A DNA stretch of 64,000 nt. Source: Planctomycetota bacterium. Lineage in GTDB: Bacteria > Planctomycetota > Phycisphaerae > UBA1845. The notes beneath the pieces were generated by a model. The model saw only the letters and a list, made by a program, of their open reading frames with translations. It searched no databases and had not been told where the DNA came from. Shown here in pieces: positions 21,499-28,991 of this stretch. The number at the start of each line of letters is the position of its first letter. Position 1 is the stretch's first letter. The position numbers and the translations under genes are program-made. The DNA lies in the NCBI GenBank assembly GCA_016200265.1, contig JACQFE010000009.1, forward strand, positions 124,001-188,000. The letters run 5' to 3'.

Positions 21499-22284
21499 CT
21501 ACGCAACTCCGGACTCGGTTTTCGATGAGTCGAAAAGGTTGCGATTCACGGCCAATCCGCATTCGATGGAGATCCCGTCGAAGCGTCGTGGGTCATCCGA
21601 CGGCTTGAGTAACACTTCGACGAGTTCACGCGGCAGCAACGGCCACGGCTGCGGCAGATTCGGCTGCAAATCGTTGAAGCGATGGACTGCCGCGGAGAGC
21701 GACACCGCGAAGCGGCGGGTGAATTCGGGGAGAACGATCTTGCGCCAGAGCCACTCGGATTCGAGCGTGGACTGCATTAGCTGGATCACGGCCTTTCCGC
21801 GCTTGAGGTTGCGGGCGTCGAGAATGCGTATGAATTCTCGCTCCATCAACGGGACGGGCATCAAGAATGCCGCGGCGAATCGATCGGCATGGCGTTCGTA
21901 ACGGTCCGGCGAATCGTACGGACCCAATGCGGCGAGTTCATGAAATACGCTCTTGGTGTTGCGGTGAAGAACCAAGTGGCCTAATTCGTGGGCGCAGGTG
22001 AACCGGAACCGCCCTTCATGCTGCAATACGCGGTCGTCTACCAAGATCTCACGGTCGGCGACGAAGGCTGCACCAAGGATTTCCGGCCCAAGGTAAGAAA
22101 GGTCGGTAAAGCCGAAGCGAATGTCGAGTGGCCCCTCGATCCACTCCTCTACGGGCACAGGAAGCGGTATCTCGTCGAGTCGGAGCTTGCGCCGGCACCG
22201 CTCCAGGCAGCACCACGCCCGCCGATCGATGACTCGCCGACCCGGGCGAGGCTCGAAGATCTGACCTGTTGCGGAGCGGGGCAC
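21499..22284 (-). CDS. ImmA/IrrE-type metallopeptidase
   Basis: 261 residues with the zinc protease motif HELGH near residue 98 (FTCAHELGHLVLHR) and a downstream conserved ERHADRFAAAFLMP supplying the third ligand region. ImmA/IrrE peptidases cleave a partner XRE-type repressor to derepress mobile elements or stress genes. The partner here is the XRE gene ending 3 bases upstream. The pair is probably the induction switch of the element carrying the integrase. Confidence 0.88.
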   Translation of the reverse strand: MPRSATGQIFEPRPGRRVIDRRAWCCLERCRRKLRLDEIPLPVPVEEWIEGPLDIRFGFTDLSYLGPEILGAAFVADREILVDDRVLQHEGRFRFTCAHELGHLVLHRNTKSVFHELAALGPYDSPDRYERHADRFAAAFLMPVPLMEREFIRILDARNLKRGKAVIQLMQSTLESEWLWRKIVLPEFTRRFAVSLSAAVHRFNDLQPNLPQPWPLLPRELVEVLLKPSDDPRRFDGISIECGLAVNRNLFDSSKTESGVA

Positions 22285-22287
22285 GGG

Positions 22288-22677
22288 TCACTTCTCCTGC
22301 TTTCGCGACTGCATGCGCCGCGCCTGTTCGATTAGATCGTCCCATTGCTTAGGGGATAGTTTTCGGGCCGTCCGTAGGAATTCGGGAACCTTTTCAGCGG
22401 TGACTGAGTCCTGGGTGGCGACTTCCGCGACGACAACATCCGCCCGGCTCCAGCCGCTTCGAAGGTCGGCCTCGGGAATGCCGTATGCCTTGCAGATTCG
22501 CATCAAGAGGTCCTGCGACGGAGTGCGTCGGCCTTTTTCAATGTCGGTGAGGTGGGCCGGGGCGATGGTCAAAATGCCAGCCATCTCGCGGAGGCCCTTC
22601 TTGAGAACCTCGACGCGACGGGCGCGGAGTATGTCGCCGATGGGTTGCTTTTCCTTGGAACGGTCTTGCCGGGCCAC
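22288..22677 (-). CDS. XRE-family repressor, partner of the ImmA-like peptidase
   Basis: 129 residues starting at GTG 22677 with GGAGGAA upstream. An HTH_3 domain (about 20-75) is visible: ILRARRVEVLKKGLREMAGILTIAPAHLTDIEKGRRTPSQDLLMRI is its core, here split by me as IEKGRRTPS at the recognition-helix end. The rest is a flexible, Lys/Gln-rich tail suited for proteolysis. The gene lies 3 bases before the ImmA-like gene. An inverted repeat spanning its own promoter suggests autoregulation. Confidence 0.88.
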   Translation of the reverse strand: MARQDRSKEKQPIGDILRARRVEVLKKGLREMAGILTIAPAHLTDIEKGRRTPSQDLLMRICKAYGIPEADLRSGWSRADVVVAEVATQDSVTAEKVPEFLRTARKLSPKQWDDLIEQARRMQSRKQEK

Positions 22678-22687
22678 GTGAGATTCC

Positions 22688-22733
22688 TCCGTCTGTACGC
22701 ATATAAGCTAACAGACGGATTCAGCCTTGTCAA
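22688..22733 (-). promoter_or_regulatory. Promoter and operator of the XRE-ImmA pair
   Basis: Minus strand: -35 TTGACA (22733-22728), 17-base spacer, -10 TAGCTT (22710-22705). A 9-base inverted repeat, TCCGTCTGT (22688-22696) and ACAGACGGA (22711-22719), brackets the -10 element with a 14-base spacer, just upstream of the GTG start. This geometry fits a repressor dimer occluding its own promoter. Confidence 0.7.
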
Positions 22734-22735
22734 GT

Positions 22736-23401
22736 CTATTTCAGGCGATGCGCCTGAAAAATTGGCGGACTGTCCGGTGGCGGGCGCACGTAGCGGTAAC
22801 GGGTAAGGCGGGCGGCAGCCCAAAGCATGAGCAATGCGCAGGTCGCGACGTAGAGCGCGTAGGAATCCAGCTCTCCCGAAGCCAGCAACCGAGTGGGCAA
22901 TTGCACCAAATGCACACACCCGGCGAGCATGATCAGACAGACTGTAAGAACGCCGAACACGGCGCCTCCGCCCGTCCTGCCACCGGGGTACCCGGCCTTG
23001 TTGGGATGGCGGGATTGAAAAACGAGTAATTCTTCGCCCACGAGGTAGTTTACAAGGCGTTCGATTTCATCAATTCGGCGAACATGGTCTTCTTTGGATC
23101 GCGCGTGCTGGACCGTGGAAAGCAGCAGCCAGACCAGAGCAATCGGCAAACCAACCAAGAAGGCCAGTCGAGTCTGTTGCGGCATGGCGGTCGCGCTCCC
23201 AAGCAACGCACCCAAAGCCCCGCCGATGGCGGGCACCCGGCGATCCATAGCGGTGAGACGGAACGTAAGCAAGCGATACAGAGCACGGTATTCCTCAAGA
23301 AGTATTTGAATCCGGGTTTCCCGCGAAACGCCGGACGAATCGGCTTCCTCCATATTTTTTTCCATTTCGTACCTTGACATTCGGGAATTGCGGCGTACCA
23401 A
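22736..23401 (-). CDS. Integral membrane protein of unknown function
   Basis: About 210-221 residues depending on start (TTG 23401 or ATG 23380). An N-terminal helical segment (RIQILLEEYRALYRLLTFRLTAMDRRVP) precedes two membrane helices (GGALGALLGSATAMP region and FLVGLPIALVWLLLS), a cytoplasmic loop with HARSKEDHVRRIDEIERLV, then two further helices (VFGVLTVCLIMLAGCV; YALYVATCALLMLWAA). The layout resembles small sensor/effector membrane proteins of defence islands, but no catalytic motif is seen and I do not recognise the family. Confidence 0.6.
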   Translation of the reverse strand: MVRRNSRMSRYEMEKNMEEADSSGVSRETRIQILLEEYRALYRLLTFRLTAMDRRVPAIGGALGALLGSATAMPQQTRLAFLVGLPIALVWLLLSTVQHARSKEDHVRRIDEIERLVNYLVGEELLVFQSRHPNKAGYPGGRTGGGAVFGVLTVCLIMLAGCVHLVQLPTRLLASGELDSYALYVATCALLMLWAAARLTRYRYVRPPPDSPPIFQAHRLK

Positions 23402-23509
23402 ACATGTACCTAACTACCTTGGATGCCGGGTGCGGTCGGGTCGGCGCTCGTGGTGGCGACGCGGGGTCTGCATGGGCGTTTGGACCTTTGGGTCAGAAGG
23501 AGGTGCGGT

Positions 23510-24226
23510 GTGGACGAGTTGTGCGTGGCGTTTGCGGATGGACAGGCGTTGGCGATGAGTGGTGTCGGCGAATCGGTGGAACGATCCGACAATTTGGCGG
23601 CGTTTATGGAAATGGCCAGAAAAACACTGGGCCGAGTCTCGAATGGCCACCCAAATGGGCCTGTGTTCCAGCGTAATCGGTTGCAACTGGGTTCGGCATG
23701 GGCGACGCCCGGTGCGCTCCACGCGGCGTTACGAGAGACGCATCCGATCTCCGTCGAAGCCGGCTTCGAGGGAAATCCAGGCGTCGAGGGCGGCGAATGG
23801 CGTGCGGCGGATGGCGGCGATGACGGTCTGGTACATCTTCGCTTTTTGGCGGGCACCGAAGACTTGCCCCTGCACATTCACGAGTTCTCCGATCGGTTAA
23901 TCGTCGTAACGTCGGGGATGGGGCTGTTTCACTACATGCCCGATAGGAGCGAAACTCGTGAACTTCGATCGATCGTGGTGGAACCGGGCGACGTGCTGAT
24001 CTTCACGCGCGGGCTGATTCATACGTTCACCGCACCGATCAGCGAACTGACGCTGCTTTCCTATCATTCGCCGTTTTTCGAGCTTGACGACCCAAGGCAG
24101 TTCACGATTCCGAAAGCGCTTCGACAACGGGAGTTTGAGTGGGCCCCTTCTGGTGTCGTAAGGTTCAGAGGAGAGAATGTCCTGGCCGTGGCACGCATGA
24201 ATGACTTCGCCGCGGCGGTACGCTAG
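23510..24226 (+). CDS. Cupin-domain protein
   Basis: 238 residues from GTG 23510, which has GAAGGAGG 6 bases upstream; an open frame extends further 5' but without a ribosome-binding site. The C-terminal half is a cupin beta-barrel: LPLHIHEFSDRLIVVTSGMG (metal-binding HIH near residue 122), VVEPGDVLIFTRGLIHTFTAP (second motif with a third His). The N-terminal 100 residues have no recognisable domain. Single-domain cupins range from enzymes to sugar sensors. The stop codon lies inside the first hairpin of the downstream structured non-coding region, so transcription may continue into it. Confidence 0.75.
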   Translation: MDELCVAFADGQALAMSGVGESVERSDNLAAFMEMARKTLGRVSNGHPNGPVFQRNRLQLGSAWATPGALHAALRETHPISVEAGFEGNPGVEGGEWRAADGGDDGLVHLRFLAGTEDLPLHIHEFSDRLIVVTSGMGLFHYMPDRSETRELRSIVVEPGDVLIFTRGLIHTFTAPISELTLLSYHSPFFELDDPRQFTIPKALRQREFEWAPSGVVRFRGENVLAVARMNDFAAAVR

Positions 24227-25460
24227 AAACTAGCGACGAGGCGTTAGCCTCAGGTCGTCACAAACGTCAACACGTTTCCGTGACGCCATTCAGACGGGAC
24301 GCATCACCCGGTAAACCCGGTCTTACCAACCGGGCTAAGGGGGCGGATTTACTACCCGCCACGATGTCACCCGTAGAGCATGGTACGTCGAGAGGCGTTC
24401 GCCATGCTCGACGGAGGCTCGTGAAAGTAATCCCGAAAATGCTCAGCGTTTTCGGAGTAATCTTCACGTTCTATCCGATCGCGAAGTTGACGGGGCGACG
24501 GAGACACGCCTTTTCGAGCGATGCGTTTTTTCGCTCGGCAAGGTCGTGATCGTCGAAGTGGGTGCAAATCCCATTCAGGGGGTTCGGGCCACAGCGCGAC
24601 AAAGCATCGCGCAATTCGGGTGAGAATCCCGTCAGGCTCGTTCAACCTGGCCAGCGTGGGGAGCTCGCAGCGCGGCGACGCGTGCGACCGGGCCGTGACC
24701 GGCTCGGGAATTCTCGGAAAATCTGAGGATCGCGAATAGCTCAACCATGAAAGGCTCGCAAGGGCTTGCTGGTTAGTCCCATCGGAGACGGTGCCAAACC
24801 GCGAACGATTCATGTCGAAGGGTAAGCGGCTGCTTCTGCGTTCGGGCCGCTGAAATCCGCAGTGCCAAAGAGTGACATTATCTTGGCTGCGGGAAACTGC
24901 GCCGGGTCGGGAGGCTCGGCGTACGACATCAATCTGCCTGCCGTTGGCGGGCTAGCGACGTGACCGATGCGAAGACGACGATTGCTAATCCGGGAAGCTC
25001 TGTAGCGGCCGGGATGGTACCCGGTGCGCGGCTTGGTCGGCCGCGTGATTCCAAACGCTGCAGAGTGGGAGTGTGGCCTGAGTAGAAGTTCCCGCGCTAA
25101 CGGGAAGCGGATGCCGCTGCAGGGCAGTGGCGGGCCGTTCGAGCTTCGGGCTGGTAACCCGAAGCGGAAGACAACGAAAGGGCTGACGGGTTTTTGAGTT
25201 TGTTCCTGTCTGAATGGCGGCCGTGGTTCGCTTATGCGGATCGCGGTCCTTGGGAAAGGTGGAATGTGGTCACAGTCGGGCCGCCGGGAACGGCGGCTCG
25301 CCTGTGGCGATGAATTGGCGGCGATGCTGTACGTGCGCCTTGTGCATTGCGCGGCATCGCGATGTGAGTTGCGGGTCTGCTTATTACTGGGCGGTGCGTA
25401 CTGTGAATGCAGCGCGCACCGCCGGTTCGCGAATAGTGGGCCTGCGGTTGTAGCTGAGTT
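24221..25460 (+). ncRNA. Candidate giant structured non-coding RNA
   Basis: About 1.24 kb with no credible protein but many strong hairpins. Examples with perfect or near-perfect stems: 24221-24235 (6 bp, AAA loop), 24238-24251, 24316-24334, 24376-24409 (8 bp), 24420-24468 (6 bp outer stem, matching AGTAATC internal loops, 7 bp inner stem), 24515-24537 (7 bp), 24594-24612, 24825-24851, 24936-24952, 25009-25024, 25027-25045, 25089-25106, 25143-25165 (8 bp), 25271-25306 (9 bp stem capped by GGAA inside a second 5 bp stem), 25321-25360 (7 bp), 25390-25423 (9 bp). GNRA tetraloops GAAA (24893-24896) and GGAA (25287-25290) occur on the plus strand, supporting that strand. Two tRNA T-arm-like hairpins occur at 24558-24574 and 24618-24630. 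Size and ornateness recall GOLLD/ROOL-type RNAs, but I cannot assign a known family. Exact ends are not determined. Confidence 0.65.
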
Positions 25461-25486
25461 TTTTGGTGCGAAAGGAGGTGATGGGT

Positions 25487-25699
25487 GTGGGTTGGTGGAA
25501 GACGGTGAGCGGAGACGTGATCGGCGACGCGCCGGCGAATTACGTGGACAGGCTCGTTGAACGGGGCATTGCTTACACCGAGCCGTCAGAGCTTCCGGCG
25601 GAAGTTCGGGGGCGAATCGTTTCGCTCTATGTCGAGGACTTGGGGCGTGAGCCGAGCGAATCGGAGATTCGCACGCTTCTGGCATTCTGCCTGGGATGA
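25487..25699 (+). CDS. Small protein directly downstream of the structured RNA
   Basis: 70 residues from GTG 25487, 8 bases after a perfect AAAGGAGGTG ribosome-binding site; an ATG at 25481 is too close to it. Sequence features: N-terminal GWWKTVSGDVIGDAPANYVDR, then a helical C-terminal half (LPAEVRGRIVSLYVEDLG ... SEIRTLLAFCLG). No known family is recognised by me. It lies 27 bases after the end of the hairpin-rich region and upstream of a basic ~213-residue protein, with which it may form a cassette. Confidence 0.65.
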   Translation: MGWWKTVSGDVIGDAPANYVDRLVERGIAYTEPSELPAEVRGRIVSLYVEDLGREPSESEIRTLLAFCLG

Positions 25700-25815
25700 G
25701 GAAGGGAGGTTTTGTCGCGTATTCCAGGGTTACGGCTTTGGGGATTGTGCCGTAAACAATCCCACGTTGTAGTAGCGGTATTCGTGTCACTCAATGGCAC
25801 GTTGTTGTTCGCAGT

Positions 25816-26457
25816 ATGCAGTATCGTTGTGAAACGACTTCGGTCGAGGGATTCGTGCAACAGGTGGCCGTGCAATACCTGCGGCATGGGTACTGGTTCT
25901 ACGTGGCCGGGAGCGTGCCTGCGGAAAAGGATCCGCAGGCGGTCGACCGAAAGCTGATCGCCAAATATGTCATCACAGCGTCGAGTAAGGAACGCACCCG
26001 GCGCAAGCGCGCTGGCCTCGCGAACCTGCACTACATCCGCCACGGTCGATTCTTCCTGCTCTTGGCGACACACGGTCAGCACCGCTTCTTCGACGATGAA
26101 GCCGGTCAGATCCGCGATGCCCGGCGACAATCGATCAAGTTTGCCGGATATGCAATGTCGTATCGGAACGATCATACTTGCGTGCGGATCGAGCGTGCGG
26201 AGTATCTGCAACTGAAGGCGTGGTTTCTTGACCTGGCGTATCGGCGGTCTGCCGAGGCGCTCGCAACGGAATTCAGGGCGGTTCGCTTTGTTTCGTACGC
26301 GCCGATACGTCAACAGCTCTTGGCGGTTTGGCGGGCCGTGAACCAAGAACGGCGGTTGGCTGGCCACGAGCCGCTGCCGATCGAGGCTGTGCCCTGGAAG
26401 CGCCGGATAGTTCGACCATTCGATGGCGGTGTGCGGGAGTTCACGGAGGGTCTTTGA
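25816..26457 (+). CDS. Basic protein of unknown function in the structured-RNA cassette
   Basis: 213 residues. Rich in Arg and aromatic residues with a strongly basic segment (SSKERTRRKRAGLANLHYIRHGRFF, about 53-78, only part needed) and alternating strands (FFLLLATHGQHRFFDDEAG; IKFAGYAMSYRND), then helices (YAPIRQQLLAVWRAVNQERR) and a basic end (KRRIVRPF). This pattern suits nucleic-acid binding. I recall similar unnamed proteins in planctomycetal genomes but cannot name a domain. Same strand as the RNA and the 70-residue protein; it converges on the ABC-3C operon. No strong ribosome-binding site precedes ATG 25816. Confidence 0.65.
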   Translation: MQYRCETTSVEGFVQQVAVQYLRHGYWFYVAGSVPAEKDPQAVDRKLIAKYVITASSKERTRRKRAGLANLHYIRHGRFFLLLATHGQHRFFDDEAGQIRDARRQSIKFAGYAMSYRNDHTCVRIERAEYLQLKAWFLDLAYRRSAEALATEFRAVRFVSYAPIRQQLLAVWRAVNQERRLAGHEPLPIEAVPWKRRIVRPFDGGVREFTEGL

Positions 26458-26501
26458 GCTTCGACGCGAGTATTCATATGCCCGGCCAACACAGTTCTCG
26501 T

Positions 26502-28502
26502 TCATTTCAGCCACGCATCAGGTATTAGGAAGTCGCCACGACCAGTCCGCCATTCCTCGACCACATAAACAGGAAGCCCCTGCCAGGTAATTCGCCCCGC
26601 ATGATCGGTCACAATAATTTGGAGTAGTTGCGATGTGCGCTCAATTGCATTTGTAAGTGTTTCAAAAATGCGCCGCACGCCAATTATGTCGTCGTCGTCG
26701 AGCGCAGGTTGTCGGGGCGGCTGAGCGTACCCGATCTTGGTTGGATCTTCTGGCCAACGCTCCGGGAAGTACACTTGGCTTGGTTGGTCCAACATGAGGA
26801 ACGAAGGTACCGGCGACCACGTCTGAGTTAAGAAAAACTCATGGAGCGATAGCATTGCAGCAAGGTGATACCCAACCCAGTTTTCGCCGCTTCCAATCTC
26901 CCAGAGGTAATCGTCTCGCCCATCGTGGGAGGCAACGCGAATAGCGAGATTGGTCACGCTTATTGTTGCTCGGTCCTGCTTTCGTTCGAGATCAAGAATC
27001 GCAGCATAATGCCCCATAGTCTCGGAGATCTGCCCTAACGCATCGTCCTCGCGTCGACGCTGATTCGACGGGTCGAGCTGTTTGCGAAGGGCATCCCGTT
27101 CGCGCTCGGCGTCAACGATCTGCCTTGTCAAGTCCGCACCTTTGTCTGCCGCATCGTAGTTGGCTAACATTTGCTCAAGCTGGCCCGCGAAGCGATACAC
27201 TTCGGACAAACGTTGTCGACGCTCCGTCAGTTTGAGGGACTCGTCATCCAGTGTCCGCATTCTGCGTCGCATCCGAGTCAGGCGACTCTCAAGGTCCAGT
27301 ATCGCATTCCGAGTCTCCCGTAGTTCCTTGTCGAGGACTTGAGGCGCAGTGTCGAGGCGGGCCGATACACGCCCCGCCTCGCTTGCGACCCGACGAAGTT
27401 GCTCAAGCTCCTGAGTGGCAGAGTCGTTCTGTGTGCCACAGAGCGGGCAGGCGTTTCGCTTCGATACATGATCCTCGAACCACCCCAACCCCTCCAATCG
27501 CTTGGCCTGGTGAGCCAGTTCGCCTCCATAACCGATGGCCGTCGATTGAAGCTGTTCGATACGCGCGAGGCGGGAGCGCGCTCGGCCTAGTTGTCTGGCC
27601 AATTCTTCTTCCTGCCCACTCGTTCTCGTCAGTTCTAGAACGGCTTCTGCAGTGACACCCGGGCCAAGGAGAATCTCGCCAGCTTGTGTTCGCTGGACCC
27701 CCTCACGCAGGGCATGCGCGTACTCGTCGATGCCCCAACTCTCCAATTGCGTAACAGCCGAGTCGATAATCCCGACCTCCTTAGCGCGAACGAAGTGTCC
27801 CTGAAGCTCTTCGTAAATGTTTCTGATCGTTGACTGTCGAACCTCGTAAGAGTCCCGAAGTCGTTCCAGTTGACGCTCAATTTCCTGGAGCCGGCGCCGT
27901 GTCTGCATTTGCTCGACAGTAATTGCACCGAGAACGAAGGGAAGCACGTTCGCCAGCTTTCGGCGGTGTTCCTCCGTGTCAGCCTTGAAGAATAGGGTGT
28001 GTGGGTTAGCGACGATGTGTTGCGGCTGAAAGTTGAACGCTGCCATATCTCGAAAGCTAGGACGAGCGTCAAAGGATTGCTGCGCGTCGCCACCACGAAA
28101 GTCGACCGCAGGCAGCCTGGCAATCCGGTCAAGTTGTGCCTTTACTTCGTCGACGTTTGCATTCTTCTTGAGGATGGCTGGAACATCATCGGTGGCCGTG
28201 TCCTGCATGAACATTTCACCAGACGCAACGTGTCCTTCGGGATTTCTGCGACTTAGTAGCAGAAATCTGTCGCCAAGCTTCAACTGCACGCCGAACCACG
28301 CGACCGTGTCGCGTATCAGACCCACAGGAATCGCACACTTGTTACTACCCAAGGCGTAGTCAACAATACTAATGAGCGCGGACTTGCCAGTCCCACTTTG
28401 ACCGGTAATGACGTTGACAGTATCCGGACGAAAGGTGAGCTGGCGCGGTTCCAACCCGTCACGCCTTGGCCAAAGAATGATGCGATGAATCGTGGTCAGC
28501 AT
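26502..28502 (-). CDS. ABC-3C system SMC/Rad50-like ATPase (DUF3732 type)
   Basis: 666-residue ATPase of a three-component ABC (ABC-3C) conflict system. Walker A GQSGTGKSA is at residues 34-42. A long coiled-coil region (about 170-480) contains a CPLC motif near residue 351, like the zinc hook of Rad50/SMC proteins. The C-terminal half carries the signature and Walker B regions (IGSGENWVGYHLAAMLSLHEFF; PSFLMLDQPSQVYFP) typical of DUF3732. Such ATPases are proposed to sense invading nucleic acid and license an effector. It is the last gene of the operon, starting 3 bases after the middle component. Confidence 0.9.
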   Translation of the reverse strand: MLTTIHRIILWPRRDGLEPRQLTFRPDTVNVITGQSGTGKSALISIVDYALGSNKCAIPVGLIRDTVAWFGVQLKLGDRFLLLSRRNPEGHVASGEMFMQDTATDDVPAILKKNANVDEVKAQLDRIARLPAVDFRGGDAQQSFDARPSFRDMAAFNFQPQHIVANPHTLFFKADTEEHRRKLANVLPFVLGAITVEQMQTRRRLQEIERQLERLRDSYEVRQSTIRNIYEELQGHFVRAKEVGIIDSAVTQLESWGIDEYAHALREGVQRTQAGEILLGPGVTAEAVLELTRTSGQEEELARQLGRARSRLARIEQLQSTAIGYGGELAHQAKRLEGLGWFEDHVSKRNACPLCGTQNDSATQELEQLRRVASEAGRVSARLDTAPQVLDKELRETRNAILDLESRLTRMRRRMRTLDDESLKLTERRQRLSEVYRFAGQLEQMLANYDAADKGADLTRQIVDAERERDALRKQLDPSNQRRREDDALGQISETMGHYAAILDLERKQDRATISVTNLAIRVASHDGRDDYLWEIGSGENWVGYHLAAMLSLHEFFLTQTWSPVPSFLMLDQPSQVYFPERWPEDPTKIGYAQPPRQPALDDDDIIGVRRIFETLTNAIERTSQLLQIIVTDHAGRITWQGLPVYVVEEWRTGRGDFLIPDAWLK

Positions 28503-28505
28503 AAT

Positions 28506-28991
28506 TCAAAACCTCACATTTAGTAACGAGCACGTAGTCTCGAAACCCGTAAGTGCCATGGAGTGGCCCAGCCGATCCGCCGTGCGCAGGATTCGCCTAG
28601 GCTCCTCGGTGGAATACCTGATTGGTTCGGTCGCCCGACTCGGCAAGACGCGGATTCCGTTCAACCTATCGAGTTTAAGAAGCCCGCCTGAAAGGGAGAG
28701 ATTCATCGACCGGAACGTGCGGCCGGCAAAGGCCTGCATTCGATGCTGTAATCCCAGAAGTATGGTGCGGTCCTCGGCCAGCGCTTTGAGCAGTGCACCA
28801 TCGCGGTTCCGATCTGCGATTGCGGTGACCGTCGCATCATGGAAGCTCATAGGCAAGACAAGCATGAGGGCCTCAAGGGGGGTCGGTATCTTGGCTTCAC
28901 CTTGGTCGAACCAAGAGCGGGTGAATCGCCAGAGAACAACCGCGCCCAAGGATGTGTTTCGGACTATGTCGCTCTCAAATAGGCTATTCAT
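28506..28991 (-). CDS. ABC-3C middle component
   Basis: 161 residues. Position between the DUF3732 ATPase and the effector-type protein, size, and the sequence pattern (NTSLGAVVLWRFTRSWF at the start; RTADRLGHSMALTGFETTCSLLNVRF at the end) fit the small adaptor called the middle component of three-component ABC systems. It probably bridges the ATPase and the third component, functionally comparable to a kleisin or adaptor; that is inference. The start overlaps the stop of the upstream gene as ATGA. Confidence 0.82.
   Translation of the reverse strand: MNSLFESDIVRNTSLGAVVLWRFTRSWFDQGEAKIPTPLEALMLVLPMSFHDATVTAIADRNRDGALLKALAEDRTILLGLQHRMQAFAGRTFRSMNLSLSGGLLKLDRLNGIRVLPSRATEPIRYSTEEPRRILRTADRLGHSMALTGFETTCSLLNVRF

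Noticed and set aside
24221..25460. Group II or group I intron
   Set aside because: No domain V-like 34-base hairpin, no GUGYG start, no P7/P3 core that I can recognise, and no maturase or homing endonuclease motif in the neighbouring proteins.
24810..25790. Long minus-strand open frame (326 codons) across the hairpin-rich region
   Set aside because: Composition is dominated by Arg, Pro and Ser without any domain pattern, no ribosome-binding site, and it runs antisense to two better genes and the structured region.
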